The position numbers and the translations under genes were made by a program. From positions 1 through 64,000 of IMG/VR virus record IMGVR_UViG_3300028133_000003: 64,000 bases of DNA; one strand, 5' to 3'. Of this stretch, positions 46,304 to 55,502 are shown piece after piece. Every line of letters starts with the position of its first letter. Position 1 is the stretch's first letter. This DNA is from a virus. The notes below the pieces were generated by a model. That model saw only the letters and a list, made by a program, of their open reading frames with translations. It did not search any database and was not told the origin of the DNA.

Positions 46304-48091
46304 TTATGAGTCAATAGTCATACTAACTAAATTAGAAATATATTCCGCTGTGTCAGTAGTTGATTGTTTATTAACGTTACTAATTTGATCATTCTTTGCA
46401 GCTCCACCAGGAGTACCTTGTGTGGCTTGTGTATTTGTTTTTCCAGCCTTAACAGAACCATAGGTAGCAACATCTAATCCTGCTAGATTTAAAATATCTG
46501 CCTCACCTTTAGCCGATGCATAAATTCTACCACGACCTGCATTAAACATATTTTCTATATCACCTTTGTCTCTAGGTTTACCATGTTTAAGATCTATTTC
46601 AAATTTAACCTCCATTGGAAAATCATCATAACCTAAACCATTACCTAAAGTCATTACCGAATTATCACAATACATATTACCCATCGTTACAATAGGATTA
46701 AGTGGATTACCAATGGTAACATGCCAATCACCAGTAGGTTCAGCACTTATTAAAGCTTTAGATGCCTGTGTACCGGAAACCGCTCCAACGTTCTCACTTA
46801 AAAAACCACCTAACATATTACCTAGCATTGTCTTACCAACCTTAAGTAATCCTTCAATTCCGTTTTCTAAATTAAATTCACCAGTTCCTCCACCAAACAC
46901 ATTCTTAAATCCAGTTTCAACATCGGTAACTACACTTCCTATATAACCACTGAAGTCACCTTGTTTCAATTTATTAATATCTCCAAATTGACTAGCAACA
47001 GCTCCAGCACTACCATAGTATCTTTGACCTCCTCCGAAGAATTGACCATTATTATAAGTCATGGTTAACATATTACTTATAATATCAATCATAGCAATTT
47101 TAGGATTAACATAACTTAAAGATTTAAGTTCATATTCAAAATTTAATTTCATGTCCTGGCTAAAACTCATACCACGATCTCTAACCTGAGTTTGGTTAAT
47201 AACATTAACAGGTCCTATTACAAAGTTGGCATACGTAGTACCTAGCTTATCACCAGTAGACATATTTTGTGCTGCAAACTTTTGTCTTGAACTGATTCCT
47301 TTAAATGCATCAGCAGTTGCTCTACCAACACCACCTATCTTAGAATAAAATGGCTGAGATGTATATCCACCATCGCCACTACTAATACTTTCCATTTCAG
47401 ATTTAACTTCCTTATAATTTAAGCCATAAGAAAACTTAAGTAAATCATCTAATTTATTTCCAGCCTTTTCACCCATGTAAGTAATAGCAGTAACACCTGC
47501 AGTTTGAGTAGCATCTACATCACTAGCAGCTCTCGGTGTTTTAGGATCCTTTCCTGCAACATCCATTTTTAAATCAAAAATGTTATCATTAACTGGTGTT
47601 GGAAATCTTCTCAATGTTATTAAGTGATTAACAGGAATTTGTTTATAGTATTTACAATATAAAAAATCTTGGGCAGAGTAGCCTATTCTTGCATAGTTGT
47701 CATTAAAGTATTCAATTATTTTACCAATAGAAACTTGCTTGGAATTTGTACCGCCCATTGCAGGATTATTTGGAGAATCACGAAATCCGTTAAAAACATC
47801 GCCACCCGTTAACCCGCCATACATTCCTCTAAAATTAAACAGAGCATATTTATTAAATATAGATCTAGGGATAGGTGCATCCATACCTACAGCAACACCG
47901 AATTGATCAGCAACAGACTTTTGAGAATAAAATGATTGAGCATATAAAGTTTCAACACCATGAGCAAACCCAGTAGATTCTCCACCAAAAACACCTAACC
48001 TTTCTGCTGTTGATGAATTGGGGTTGGGTGCAGTATTATCATTTACACTGCTGTTACTTCCTATTGTTGTTTGATCTAATCCGCCTGGCAT
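46304..48091 (-). CDS. Baseplate/tail-tube structural protein
   Basis: The 595-aa protein has a flexible Asn/Thr-rich start, a middle with helices and strands (FLYCKYYKQIPVNHLITLRR), glycine-rich linkers, and a C-terminal tube-like domain (GDWHVTIGNPLNPIVTMGN, then FPMEVKFEIDLKHGKPRD). The end looks like the strand pattern of tube proteins gp48/gp54. It probably caps or starts the tail tube. A promoter-like motif precedes it by 18 bases. Confidence 0.5.
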   Translation of the reverse strand: MPGGLDQTTIGSNSSVNDNTAPNPNSSTAERLGVFGGESTGFAHGVETLYAQSFYSQKSVADQFGVAVGMDAPIPRSIFNKYALFNFRGMYGGLTGGDVFNGFRDSPNNPAMGGTNSKQVSIGKIIEYFNDNYARIGYSAQDFLYCKYYKQIPVNHLITLRRFPTPVNDNIFDLKMDVAGKDPKTPRAASDVDATQTAGVTAITYMGEKAGNKLDDLLKFSYGLNYKEVKSEMESISSGDGGYTSQPFYSKIGGVGRATADAFKGISSRQKFAAQNMSTGDKLGTTYANFVIGPVNVINQTQVRDRGMSFSQDMKLNFEYELKSLSYVNPKIAMIDIISNMLTMTYNNGQFFGGGQRYYGSAGAVASQFGDINKLKQGDFSGYIGSVVTDVETGFKNVFGGGTGEFNLENGIEGLLKVGKTMLGNMLGGFLSENVGAVSGTQASKALISAEPTGDWHVTIGNPLNPIVTMGNMYCDNSVMTLGNGLGYDDFPMEVKFEIDLKHGKPRDKGDIENMFNAGRGRIYASAKGEADILNLAGLDVATYGSVKAGKTNTQATQGTPGGAAKNDQISNVNKQSTTDTAEYISNLVSMTIDS

Positions 48092-48109
48092 ATAAGTAGT
48101 CTATTTTTA

Positions 48110-48119
48110 GTATATATTC
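48110..48119 (-). promoter_or_regulatory. Promoter-like motif GAATATATAC
   Basis: The minus strand reads TGAATATATACTAAAAATAG. Its TGA is the stop codon of the upstream 187-aa gene, and the motif ends 18 bases before the next start codon. Confidence 0.4.
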
Positions 48120-48681
48120 AGCTTAAGCTGTTGAGATACTTGTCAATGTCAATATCTCCCTTTTGGAATTTATCTACCCAGCCTTTTTTAAACCTAATAT
48201 TAAACTCCTGTGAGCTATCAGTAGAAAGAGAACCTTTAAAAAATGGTCTTGATGATATATCTCTTATTTCTTTTAGGTTTTTTGATATTATATAAAACTG
48301 AACTTTTTCAAATAAACCCCGTAGATCATTTTTTGTTTTCTTGCACATAACAGATTCTACAATTACATACAATCGTTCTCTATCACTTTCATCAAATCTG
48401 CTTTCTAATGATTTTACATTTTTAAAGTCTTCTTTTTTAATAGGCATTTTTCTAGCTCTATTATTAAATTCATACTTAAAGTTCATATCAAAAAAATGAG
48501 ACTTAAGATATTTCATATTATCATACATTTTAATAATACGAATTTGGTAAAGAGGGTTAATAGGATCCCATTGCGTATCTACAATAAGCCCTTTTACTGG
48601 CAATAAAACATTAGGCCTACTAAAAGATGATAGTAGGCAATATACGGTTTGTCCTTTAGTAAATATTCTGTGTGCTTTCAT
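48118..48681 (-). CDS. Hypothetical protein, 187 aa
   Basis: The protein has a beta-rich start (IFTKGQTVYCLLSSF, then VLLPVKGLIVDTQW), like a small barrel, and a basic helical second half (RFDESDRERLYVIVESVMC). No enzymatic motif or membrane segment is visible. It overlaps the upstream 129-aa gene by four bases, starting a four-gene run with overlapping ends (48118-49748), perhaps baseplate-hub assembly factors such as T4 gp26, gp28 and gp51. That role is inferred from position only. Confidence 0.45.
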   Translation of the reverse strand: MKAHRIFTKGQTVYCLLSSFSRPNVLLPVKGLIVDTQWDPINPLYQIRIIKMYDNMKYLKSHFFDMNFKYEFNNRARKMPIKKEDFKNVKSLESRFDESDRERLYVIVESVMCKKTKNDLRGLFEKVQFYIISKNLKEIRDISSRPFFKGSLSTDSSQEFNIRFKKGWVDKFQKGDIDIDKYLNSLS

Positions 48682-49067
48682 TCAAACTCTACAACGTTTT
48701 CAAATAGTCTAGCAGTACCGTTTACATTAATGTCAGGAGAATGATATATGTTATATTGAAATTCTTTATCGGATAAGGATTCTACATATTTTTTAATTCC
48801 TTCAACCGTAGGTTCATTTAAATTACCTAATACATAGAATATAGATGTTGTTGTACTTCTGTCCAAAATGGTTTGGAGCTGTTTCATGAGATAAGACGAT
48901 ACTACAGCATCAGACGGCTCAAATTGATAAAAGTCATTTTTAGTTAACTTGTTAAAAATATCCATGTAATTAATACATTCAATATTTCTAGGCACGTTCC
49001 CTAAGAATGCCTTTACTCTTACCGCATCTTTAGAATATATGAAATTAAATTCTATGTTTGTTTCCAT
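48678..49067 (-). CDS. Hypothetical protein, 129 aa
   Basis: The protein is mixed alpha/beta with a hydrophobic strand (TTSIFYVLGNLNEP) and helices before and after. It overlaps both neighbours (4 and 16 bases), so it is part of a tight translational chain. No family is recognised. Confidence 0.45.
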   Translation of the reverse strand: METNIEFNFIYSKDAVRVKAFLGNVPRNIECINYMDIFNKLTKNDFYQFEPSDAVVSSYLMKQLQTILDRSTTTSIFYVLGNLNEPTVEGIKKYVESLSDKEFQYNIYHSPDINVNGTARLFENVVEFE

Positions 49068-49381
49068 TCAGTTAATAAATCGATCTCTGCCTGGAGCTCT
49101 TTTATTTTGCTTTCTATTTCCTTCTTATTAGGTTCATAGTGTGTACCCCATTCCTTTCCAATTTTTAGTACATCTTTTTCAAATTTATTACCGCACTCTA
49201 ATCCGAGATCTTCACAAAGCTCCCAAAAGAATTTCATAATATATTCAAATTTATTTCTATGGTCATCATTGGATTCAAATACATCTGTTGAAGTCCACTG
49301 CTCTTTACCACCTCCATGATTATCATCAATCACTCTTTTGATTACACCATTTCTTGCAGGTTCTAAAACAATCTTAATCAT
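49052..49381 (-). CDS. Hypothetical protein, 109 aa
   Basis: The protein starts with a beta pair (IKIVLEPARNGVIKRVIDDN) followed by a glycine-rich turn (NHGGG), then helices (EYIMKFFWELCEDLG), and ends in a short coiled coil (KEIESKIKELQAEIDLL). It overlaps neighbours by 16 and 8 bases. Not recognised, though the compact layout suggests a conserved assembly factor. Confidence 0.45.
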   Translation of the reverse strand: MIKIVLEPARNGVIKRVIDDNHGGGKEQWTSTDVFESNDDHRNKFEYIMKFFWELCEDLGLECGNKFEKDVLKIGKEWGTHYEPNKKEIESKIKELQAEIDLLTEWKQT

Positions 49382-49748
49382 TAAGTCTCTTATTTAAAGA
49401 TTCTCTTGCATCTTTCATTAATTGTCTAGCTTCCTTTTTATCAGCCTTCCAAGTTTCTTTATCTTTTACACTTAAGATTGCATTGGCTTCTCTTAGCATT
49501 TTAATTTCAGTTTCATTATACCCAACTTCTTTCCATGCTATTATTTGCCTTTCTTCAATACTTTCTAGTCTTTCAGCTATCCCTTTCTCAACTGCATCAG
49601 TAGTAGCTGCATGTAATTCTTTACCTCTTTGTAAATTTTCTCTGGTCACCTCCATCCACTTATGGAATGGTAATTTACTTTTTGCTTTTAGAAGTCCTTG
49701 GTACTTCATCGCTAATCTTCTCTGTCTTCTATTTGGTGCTTGTGTCAT
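49374..49748 (-). CDS. Basic helical protein, 124 aa
   Basis: The protein is almost entirely helical and highly charged (RRQRRLAMKYQGLL, then ADKKEARQLMKDARESL), which suits a nucleic-acid-binding or assembly chaperone role. It opens the overlapping four-gene run and has an AT-rich TAATATATAATAAAA leader at about 49756-49772. No family is recognised. Confidence 0.45.
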   Translation of the reverse strand: MTQAPNRRQRRLAMKYQGLLKAKSKLPFHKWMEVTRENLQRGKELHAATTDAVEKGIAERLESIEERQIIAWKEVGYNETEIKMLREANAILSVKDKETWKADKKEARQLMKDARESLNKRLND

Positions 49749-49784
49749 ATGATTAATTTTATTATATATTATACCTTAAATTGC

Positions 49785-50276
49785 TTAGTCTATTTTATAC
49801 CTAGACTTAATTAATTCTTTAATGCTATCAAAAAGGCTATCTAAAATTAAGTCTTCTGATATTTGATTTTTAATAAAAGATTCTAATTCATCATTTACTT
49901 CTTCACTATCAAATGAAGAACTTATAATTTCATATATGGCTTTTTTAGGAACTTCTATCGGAAAGGTAAGATTCAGTTTTACTTTATCATTCTTTTTCTG
50001 TTTATCAAAAAGAGTTCTTATTGGGGATGAGGTTTCTTTTTTAGGTGGTAATTTTTCTTTATATACCTCGGCTGCTTTTGTTAATGCCGGTGTAGGCGGA
50101 TTAAAATCTAAAGGTTCACCGTTTAGCGGTTCTAAAAATTCACTAAGTAAATTTGTTGCTATCCTACCACCACCTTCAAAAGTAGTCCATTCACCTTCAG
50201 TACCTTTAATAGTTTCAACTGAACCAAACTTATCGCCTTTAATCCACTGTAGTCTTTCTTGTTCTATACTTTCCAT
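49785..50276 (-). CDS. Hypothetical protein, 163 aa
   Basis: The protein is acidic, with a beta start (WIKGDKFGSVETIKGTEGEW), a proline-rich linker (FNPPTPALTKAAEVYKEKLPP), and a helical end (ELESFIKNQISEDLIL). It lies between the collagen-like fibre and the helical protein. It could be a hub or head assembly factor. Not recognised. Confidence 0.45.
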   Translation of the reverse strand: MESIEQERLQWIKGDKFGSVETIKGTEGEWTTFEGGGRIATNLLSEFLEPLNGEPLDFNPPTPALTKAAEVYKEKLPPKKETSSPIRTLFDKQKKNDKVKLNLTFPIEVPKKAIYEIISSSFDSEEVNDELESFIKNQISEDLILDSLFDSIKELIKSRYKID

Positions 50277-50328
50277 ACTTTTATCCCTTTATAGTTATTA
50301 TACTCTGAAAAAGAAATTTGTTTACGGA

Positions 50329-53300
50329 TTACTCTTCCTTTGGAACTTTGAATATTCCCCATGAACATTTAAGTTCTGCGTATACAGGTGTACCATCATC
50401 ACTGGCAGTAGTTGGGAGACCACTAAAGCCAATAATTAACCTTTCTGTAATTGCATCAACGGCTACCCCAGATTTAAAGACAAAATCAAAACATAAATCA
50501 GCAACTGCATTTTCCTTGGTTCCTAATGCGTAAATATTAAATAGGGACGATTCTTTCGCATCATCTAATGCTTTAGGTATTTTATCCCCAGCAGTATCAC
50601 TTGTACATGGTAAGCTCCATACCGCGCCCCATACTGAACCGTTCTGCGCCCAGTTCAAACCGGTTTGTAGATTCTTTGCCGCAAATGAAACTCTAAGTAC
50701 AAGGGCATCATCAATATTAATATCTTCTTGTAAAACAATACCCATTGAAGTAATATCATACGTGCTATACGCATTCCCCCCAAACTTAATTATCGCAGGA
50801 TCCTGCCCTTTAGCACCGGTCCAATTTGACGATGACCAGCCAGCAGACTTAGCAGCTGTACTAAAAGAATGCCCTATAATAAAGTTAGAGTTGGTCTGAT
50901 CCAATGGATTAAATGTTGGTAACCCATCTCCTATAAACATTGAACTTTCTGCAATTTTTTCAGGTAATCCTGTGTCAAAAGTTCCTTCTAAACCTTGTAC
51001 ACCTTGTAAACCTTGTACACCTTGTAACCCTTGTAATCCTGTAGTTCCTTGTAAACCTTGTGTTCCTTGAGTTCCTTGTAAACCTTGTGTTCCTTGTAAA
51101 CCATCGGTTCCTTGTGTTCCTTGTAATCCTGTAGTTCCTTGTAATCCTGTAGTTCCTTGTAAACCTTGTAAACCTTGAGTTCCTTGTAAACCTTGTAATC
51201 CTGTAGTTCCTTGTAAACCTTGTGTTCCTTGAGTTCCTTGTAAACCTTGTGTTCCTGTAGTTCCTTGTAAACCTGTAGTTCCTTGTAAACCTTGTAAACC
51301 TTGTAATCCTGTAGTTCCTTGTAAACCTTGTAAACCTTGAGTTCCTTGTAAACCTTGTAATCCTGTAGTTCCTTGTAAACCTTGTAAACCTTGGGTTCCT
51401 TGTAAACCTAATCCGTCATTTCCTTGTAAACCTTGTAAACCTTGAGTTCCTTGTAAACCATTACCGACAACTTTAGTTAATGAAAAAGATACATTATTCA
51501 TTGTTATAGTAGATGTAGATACATTATCAGTTTTAAATCTAACATCTATCACATCACCAGCGGCAAATGTTTCTAAACCGTTTATTGAAAAAGATCCACT
51601 TGTATTATTAGCAAACGCTCTACTTGTTTCTGTTTGTGCAATAATAACACCATTCTTAAATACTCCTACTGTTATTTCACGATTAGCACCAGATGTAATA
51701 GTATAGATACCACTCATTTTATAAACTCCGCCTTCACCTGCATCAATAACTAAAGTATCACCCTGTGCACCTCCACCAGACGAGACATATGACATTTGGC
51801 TTATTTCACCTACTGCTGAAGTATCCCAGCCATTAAAAACATTATTCCATCCTGCTATTGGGGTAGAACTTAATTCATACATTTCACCGTATGCAATAGA
51901 TCCACTTATCACACCAGGTTGACCAGTAGTACCTTGTGTTCCTTGCGTCCCAGTACCAGTAGTACCTTGTAAACCTGTAGTTCCTTGTAAACCTAATCCT
52001 GTTGTTCCTTGTGTCCCAATACCGGTAGTACCTTGTAAACCAATAGTTCCTTGTAAGCCTTGTGTTCCTTGTAAACCTGTAGTTCCTTGTAAACCAATAG
52101 TTCCTTGTAAGCCTTGTGTTCCTTGTAAACCTGTAGTTCCTTGTAAACCTAATCCTGTTATACCTTGTGTTCCTTGTGAACCTAATCCTTGTATTCCTTG
52201 TGTTCCTTGAGTTCCAATACCGGTGGTACCTTGTGTTCCTTGAGTTCCTTGTAAACCTAATCCTGTTGCACCTTGAGTTCCTGCTTGACCGGTAACTACA
52301 AACGATACTAAAACATCCTCGTCCATAGTGAACGGTGAATTTTCGGTAGAAGCAACTGGCTGTACGTCTAATTCCCACCAATCAGTTTGATCTTGTAATC
52401 CGTCAATTTGCCAAAGAATAAATTCGCTAGGATCTGCTTTAGCTGATATTCTAACGTGTCCTTTTATAATAGCCGGGTTAGATGCAATAGTTAATAAAAA
52501 GTTTGATATATCGATACCAGTTACACCAAAGTCATGTATTGACATAATAGTAGCAGTATTCTGAGTTGCATTATTTACAGCAACATAACTAAATCCTGGA
52601 TTCTGAACCGAGGTAGATGTATTAAATTCATAATCAAATGTTGCTCCGCCAAACCCACCATCAGTACCAGAAGTACCTTGTGTACCACCTAAGCCTTGTG
52701 TACCTTGGGCTCCCTGTGCACCAGAACCTGTAGTACCTTGAACACCGAAACCTTGGGTTCCTTGAATTCCAAATTGCCCAGAAATTCCTTGTGTTCCTAA
52801 TAAACCTTGAACACCTTGGACACCTTGTAAACCAAATCCGTCATTTCCTTGAACACCTTGTGTTCCTAATAAACCTTGAACACCTTGGACACCTTGTAAA
52901 CCAAATCCGTCATTTCCTTGAGTTCCTTGTAAGCCTTGTGTTCCAGTTGTACCTTGTGCTCCAGATAGACCTGCAGATGAAGGTGCTATTGATTGCCAAA
53001 TAGTACCATTATATTGTAATATGTCAGATGATGAAGCACTACCGGATGAAACGTCAGATAACATATCCAATGTTGGTGCCCCACTATTCAGTGTTGCTAA
53101 ATCAACATTTCCTGAATCAAAGTTATAATTAATATTCTTATTAGCAGTGTCAGTAGCAACACTTAAGGCATTACCTAATGCTACATCTGAATTGGATGAA
53201 CTAAAACCTCTAAACTCTAAAGTAGTTCCATTCATTCCACCAAAAACGTTTTGTCCACCTATACCTATATTAGTACCTTGGTTTATTTCTCCACCGGCAG

Positions 53301-53781
53301 ATGTATTAATAAGTTTAACGGCATTAACTGTGGTATCATATTGTAATTGGACGCCATCTCCTGCAATTAATCTAAAGGTATCATTTGCTATTGTAGAATT
53401 TAATAATACATCATTAGCAGCTCCTAGGCTAGGTGTGACTCCAGTATAATTAACAATAATCTTACCATAACTATTTGATGCTCCTACTGTAACATCTCCG
53501 GTTCCAATACCACCAATGACATCCCATTCACTAGTTACAAATGTACCTTGTGTAGTTCTTTTATTTGCTCTCCACCAAACTAAAGTTTCTGTTACTATAC
53601 TAGTACTTCCGGTAGGATCAGTTACTTCTACTGGGTGATATATGATATGCCCTGTGTTATATGTTCTATTGTCTACCCAAGGGTTAGCTACCGCTTTAAA
53701 GTTTTCATCTACCTCACCATTAAAAAGTTCTCTTTTAACTTCATTTCTATAGATGATGTATTCTGTCAGATTGAATGCCAT
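50329..53781 (-). CDS. Collagen-like tail fibre, almost proline-free
   Basis: The 1150-aa protein has an N-terminal attachment region (1-265), then three collagen-like G-x-x blocks (about 270-374, 497-625 and 774-932). These are separated by two globular beta domains (about 375-495 and 630-770), and the chain ends in a C-terminal globular domain (933-1150). The triplets are GTQ, GLQ, GTT and GVQ, with Gln and Thr where animal collagen has proline. The middle domain (about 630-765) has a jelly-roll look ([16 protein letters not shown]). This is the pattern of a long, trimeric receptor-binding fibre. A promoter-like motif precedes it by 16 bases. Confidence 0.75.
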   Translation of the reverse strand: MAFNLTEYIIYRNEVKRELFNGEVDENFKAVANPWVDNRTYNTGHIIYHPVEVTDPTGSTSIVTETLVWWRANKRTTQGTFVTSEWDVIGGIGTGDVTVGASNSYGKIIVNYTGVTPSLGAANDVLLNSTIANDTFRLIAGDGVQLQYDTTVNAVKLINTSAGGEINQGTNIGIGGQNVFGGMNGTTLEFRGFSSSNSDVALGNALSVATDTANKNINYNFDSGNVDLATLNSGAPTLDMLSDVSSGSASSSDILQYNGTIWQSIAPSSAGLSGAQGTTGTQGLQGTQGNDGFGLQGVQGVQGLLGTQGVQGNDGFGLQGVQGVQGLLGTQGISGQFGIQGTQGFGVQGTTGSGAQGAQGTQGLGGTQGTSGTDGGFGGATFDYEFNTSTSVQNPGFSYVAVNNATQNTATIMSIHDFGVTGIDISNFLLTIASNPAIIKGHVRISAKADPSEFILWQIDGLQDQTDWWELDVQPVASTENSPFTMDEDVLVSFVVTGQAGTQGATGLGLQGTQGTQGTTGIGTQGTQGIQGLGSQGTQGITGLGLQGTTGLQGTQGLQGTIGLQGTTGLQGTQGLQGTIGLQGTTGIGTQGTTGLGLQGTTGLQGTTGTGTQGTQGTTGQPGVISGSIAYGEMYELSSTPIAGWNNVFNGWDTSAVGEISQMSYVSSGGGAQGDTLVIDAGEGGVYKMSGIYTITSGANREITVGVFKNGVIIAQTETSRAFANNTSGSFSINGLETFAAGDVIDVRFKTDNVSTSTITMNNVSFSLTKVVGNGLQGTQGLQGLQGNDGLGLQGTQGLQGLQGTTGLQGLQGTQGLQGLQGTTGLQGLQGLQGTTGLQGTTGTQGLQGTQGTQGLQGTTGLQGLQGTQGLQGLQGTTGLQGTTGLQGTQGTDGLQGTQGLQGTQGTQGLQGTTGLQGLQGVQGLQGVQGLEGTFDTGLPEKIAESSMFIGDGLPTFNPLDQTNSNFIIGHSFSTAAKSAGWSSSNWTGAKGQDPAIIKFGGNAYSTYDITSMGIVLQEDINIDDALVLRVSFAAKNLQTGLNWAQNGSVWGAVWSLPCTSDTAGDKIPKALDDAKESSLFNIYALGTKENAVADLCFDFVFKSGVAVDAITERLIIGFSGLPTTASDDGTPVYAELKCSWGIFKVPKEE
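50985..51460 (-). repeat. Collagen-coding repeat block 3 (9-base unit)
   Basis: The plus strand is a near-continuous run of 9-base units (CCTTGTAAA, CCTTGTAAT, CCTTGAGTT, CTGTAGTTC types) encoding Gly-x-Gln and Gly-x-Thr triplets. Many units are identical, so slippage or recombination could change the block length. Confidence 0.7.
51905..52290 (-). repeat. Collagen-coding repeat block 2
   Basis: This is the second run of 9-base Gly-x-x units. A 54-base segment starting at 52031 recurs at 52085 with the same order of units (18 residues), a recent in-frame duplication. Confidence 0.7.
52660..52970 (-). repeat. Collagen-coding repeat block 1 with 69-base duplication
   Basis: This is the third run of Gly-x-x units. 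The segment starting at 52787 is repeated without visible change from 52856, a 69-base (23-residue) tandem duplication, the most recent-looking repeat in the window. Confidence 0.75.
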
Positions 53782-53797
53782 TTATACTAGTCTTTTT

Positions 53798-53807
53798 TTA
53801 TTTATTC
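53798..53807 (-). promoter_or_regulatory. Promoter-like motif GAATAAATAA
   Basis: The minus strand reads TGAATAAATAAAAAAAG, 16 bases before the fibre start codon. Its TGA is the stop codon of the upstream 193-aa gene. Confidence 0.45.
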
Positions 53808-54383
53808 AGGAGGTTCATTAATAATGTTAACATCATCATACGGAAATTCAGATGTGTCACGTTGTGCAATAAAAGCTTCTCTTAGTTGGTTTAGATACCA
53901 TGTTCCTTCAGACCATCCAGGTATAGCATAACACGGTGAATAAATCCCTGAAGTATATATCCTATTAATCTCACTCCAATAACCTTTATAATCATTGACT
54001 GATTTATTTATGAATTCTATTTGTCTATTAACTAACACTGACCTTTGTGCATTTCTTTGTATATCAAAAGAAGACCCCGAAGTTAATTTAAAGTCACCAG
54101 TTAGATCTGATGCCCTGTACTCTGTAACAAATTCATATAAAGAACTACCTCCTAAAAACAATTGTATACTTGCTAAGTCGCCTACATAGCATGGATCAAA
54201 TGGTACATAATTAGTTTGATAAAATAATTCCATTTCAGCAACACTATTAAAATCAGTGTACTCTGATTTACCTGCAGCCTGATCATAAAATCCTATTCGG
54301 ATTTTAGTCACATCTATTTTATACTTTTTAAGATAAGTAAAAAAGTCAAGGGATAGTTTAAATGTTAGAGCTTCGACGACCAA
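53802..54383 (-). CDS. Probable fibre-associated protein, TTG start
   Basis: The 193-aa frame has no ATG near its front. The only usable start is TTG at 54383, because a TAG lies four codons upstream and the next ATG is far inside. The product is mixed alpha/beta and aromatic (FFTYLKKYKIDVTKIRIGFY, then LNQLREAFIAQRDTS). It is 20 bases upstream of the collagen-like fibre and may be its adaptor or chaperone, which is inferred from position only. Confidence 0.5.
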   Translation of the reverse strand: MVVEALTFKLSLDFFTYLKKYKIDVTKIRIGFYDQAAGKSEYTDFNSVAEMELFYQTNYVPFDPCYVGDLASIQLFLGGSSLYEFVTEYRASDLTGDFKLTSGSSFDIQRNAQRSVLVNRQIEFINKSVNDYKGYWSEINRIYTSGIYSPCYAIPGWSEGTWYLNQLREAFIAQRDTSEFPYDDVNIINEPPE

Positions 54384-54401
54384 GAGGTTATACTATTTTT
54401 T

Positions 54402-54411
54402 GTATATATTC
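54402..54411 (-). promoter_or_regulatory. Promoter-like motif GAATATATAC
   Basis: The minus strand reads GAATATATACAAAAAATAG, 18 bases before the TTG start of the 193-aa gene. It overlaps the end of the deaminase gene. Confidence 0.4.
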
Positions 54412-54883
54412 AGCTCTTTATTGTGTGGTAGTCATTTAATAGGTTAGAAATTTTACCGTGTGTCACATTACATTCATTAAAAATCTGAAGATGTTCAGTA
54501 TCTCTGTAGTCTTGTATCCAATAAACATGCTTAAAACCAGCATTAACTAAAATTTTAGTACACATTTTACAAGGTGATAGAGTTAGAAGTATTATGTAAT
54601 TTTGTGGATCGTATTCTTGGAACTTGGCAATCATATTTACCTCAGCATGAATAAAGCCACTTTCTCCTGGTGTTAAAGAATCTTCTTCAGTTCCAGTATC
54701 ATTATTAGTTTCAGCTCCGCTGTAAGAACCATTATAACCAAAACTTGCTATTTTACTAAAATCCTTTTTTAAAGCCATACACCCAACCTTAGTAGTAGAA
54801 GAATTTGAAAGATCTCTAATACTTAATAAAATATTAGTGAATGCTTTTAGTTTTATTTGAAGTCGCTGAAGTTTGGGATCCAT
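54410..54883 (-). CDS. dCMP deaminase
   Basis: The 157-aa protein has the zinc-dependent deaminase signature: H79-A80-E81 in IHAEVNMIAKF and P104-C105-K-M-C108. It converts dCMP to dUMP, feeding thymidylate synthesis for phage DNA. It is shorter than T4 Cd (193 aa). The start at 54883 overlaps the end of the HAD gene by 31 bases, so the pair is co-translated. Confidence 0.88.
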   Translation of the reverse strand: MDPKLQRLQIKLKAFTNILLSIRDLSNSSTTKVGCMALKKDFSKIASFGYNGSYSGAETNNDTGTEEDSLTPGESGFIHAEVNMIAKFQEYDPQNYIILLTLSPCKMCTKILVNAGFKHVYWIQDYRDTEHLQIFNECNVTHGKISNLLNDYHTIKS

Positions 54884-55443
54884 TTTTGTTTAATTAAAGT
54901 AGCTTTCATTTTTACCTCAGACAAATCTTTGTTAAGACTGTTTGCAATTCTTATGTTTTCTTTATCGTCATCAAAGAATTTAAAATTTCTAAATCCCATT
55001 TGAACAAATTTCATAAAGGCATCCTTTTTCTTTTGTGCAGTAGAGCCAGTGAATCCTAAGTTAGGATCATTGATTGCGAATATAAAATCAGGATTAACAT
55101 CTACACCGTTATGCATTAGAAAATCATAAATAAGTTTTGAGTCATCTCTCGCAGTAATAATTCCAACTGCAGTACCTTTTGCAATTGTTCTTTTAAGTAT
55201 TTTGAAAACCCAGTCAATTATTTTACCAGCCTTAAGAATTTCTAAATCTCTAAAGTCATTAAAATCAAACTCATCATGCGGCTTGGTTTTAAATGTATTA
55301 AATTCCTGTGGAGTAAGATCAATTTCATATCCTGTTTTTGGATTAAAAACTTTAATTTTACTTTTGGTTACAATTAAAGTATCATCAACATCAAAGACAG
55401 TTATATCTTTCCCCCACTTTCTATACTTCTCAAATAAATCCAT
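54853..55443 (-). CDS. HAD-superfamily phosphatase
   Basis: The 196-aa protein has HAD motif I DVDDTLIV (19-26, both Asp), motif II in VGIITARDD, and motif III/IV near NFKFFDDDKENI. It probably removes a phosphate from a nucleotide or nucleic acid end. The size and cap region are not those of the T4 PseT phosphatase, which has its own homologue at 61907-62377. Overlap with the dCMP deaminase hints at nucleotide metabolism. Confidence 0.7.
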   Translation of the reverse strand: MDLFEKYRKWGKDITVFDVDDTLIVTKSKIKVFNPKTGYEIDLTPQEFNTFKTKPHDEFDFNDFRDLEILKAGKIIDWVFKILKRTIAKGTAVGIITARDDSKLIYDFLMHNGVDVNPDFIFAINDPNLGFTGSTAQKKKDAFMKFVQMGFRNFKFFDDDKENIRIANSLNKDLSEVKMKATLIKQKWIPNFSDFK

Positions 55444-55502
55444 ACAATATATATCAGTTAATTTCTTTTACTTTACTACAGGTGAGATATGGAACGGGTA
55501 CA

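Noticed and set aside
51884-52381. Open frame rich in Arg, Asn, Ser and Thr inside the fibre gene
   Set aside because: It is a shifted-frame shadow of the collagen repeat, with composition explained by the repeat alone.
50985-52970. Regular short repeats that look like a CRISPR array
   Set aside because: The units are 9 bases with no spacers and read as Gly-x-x codons in a long open frame, so they are protein-coding repeats.
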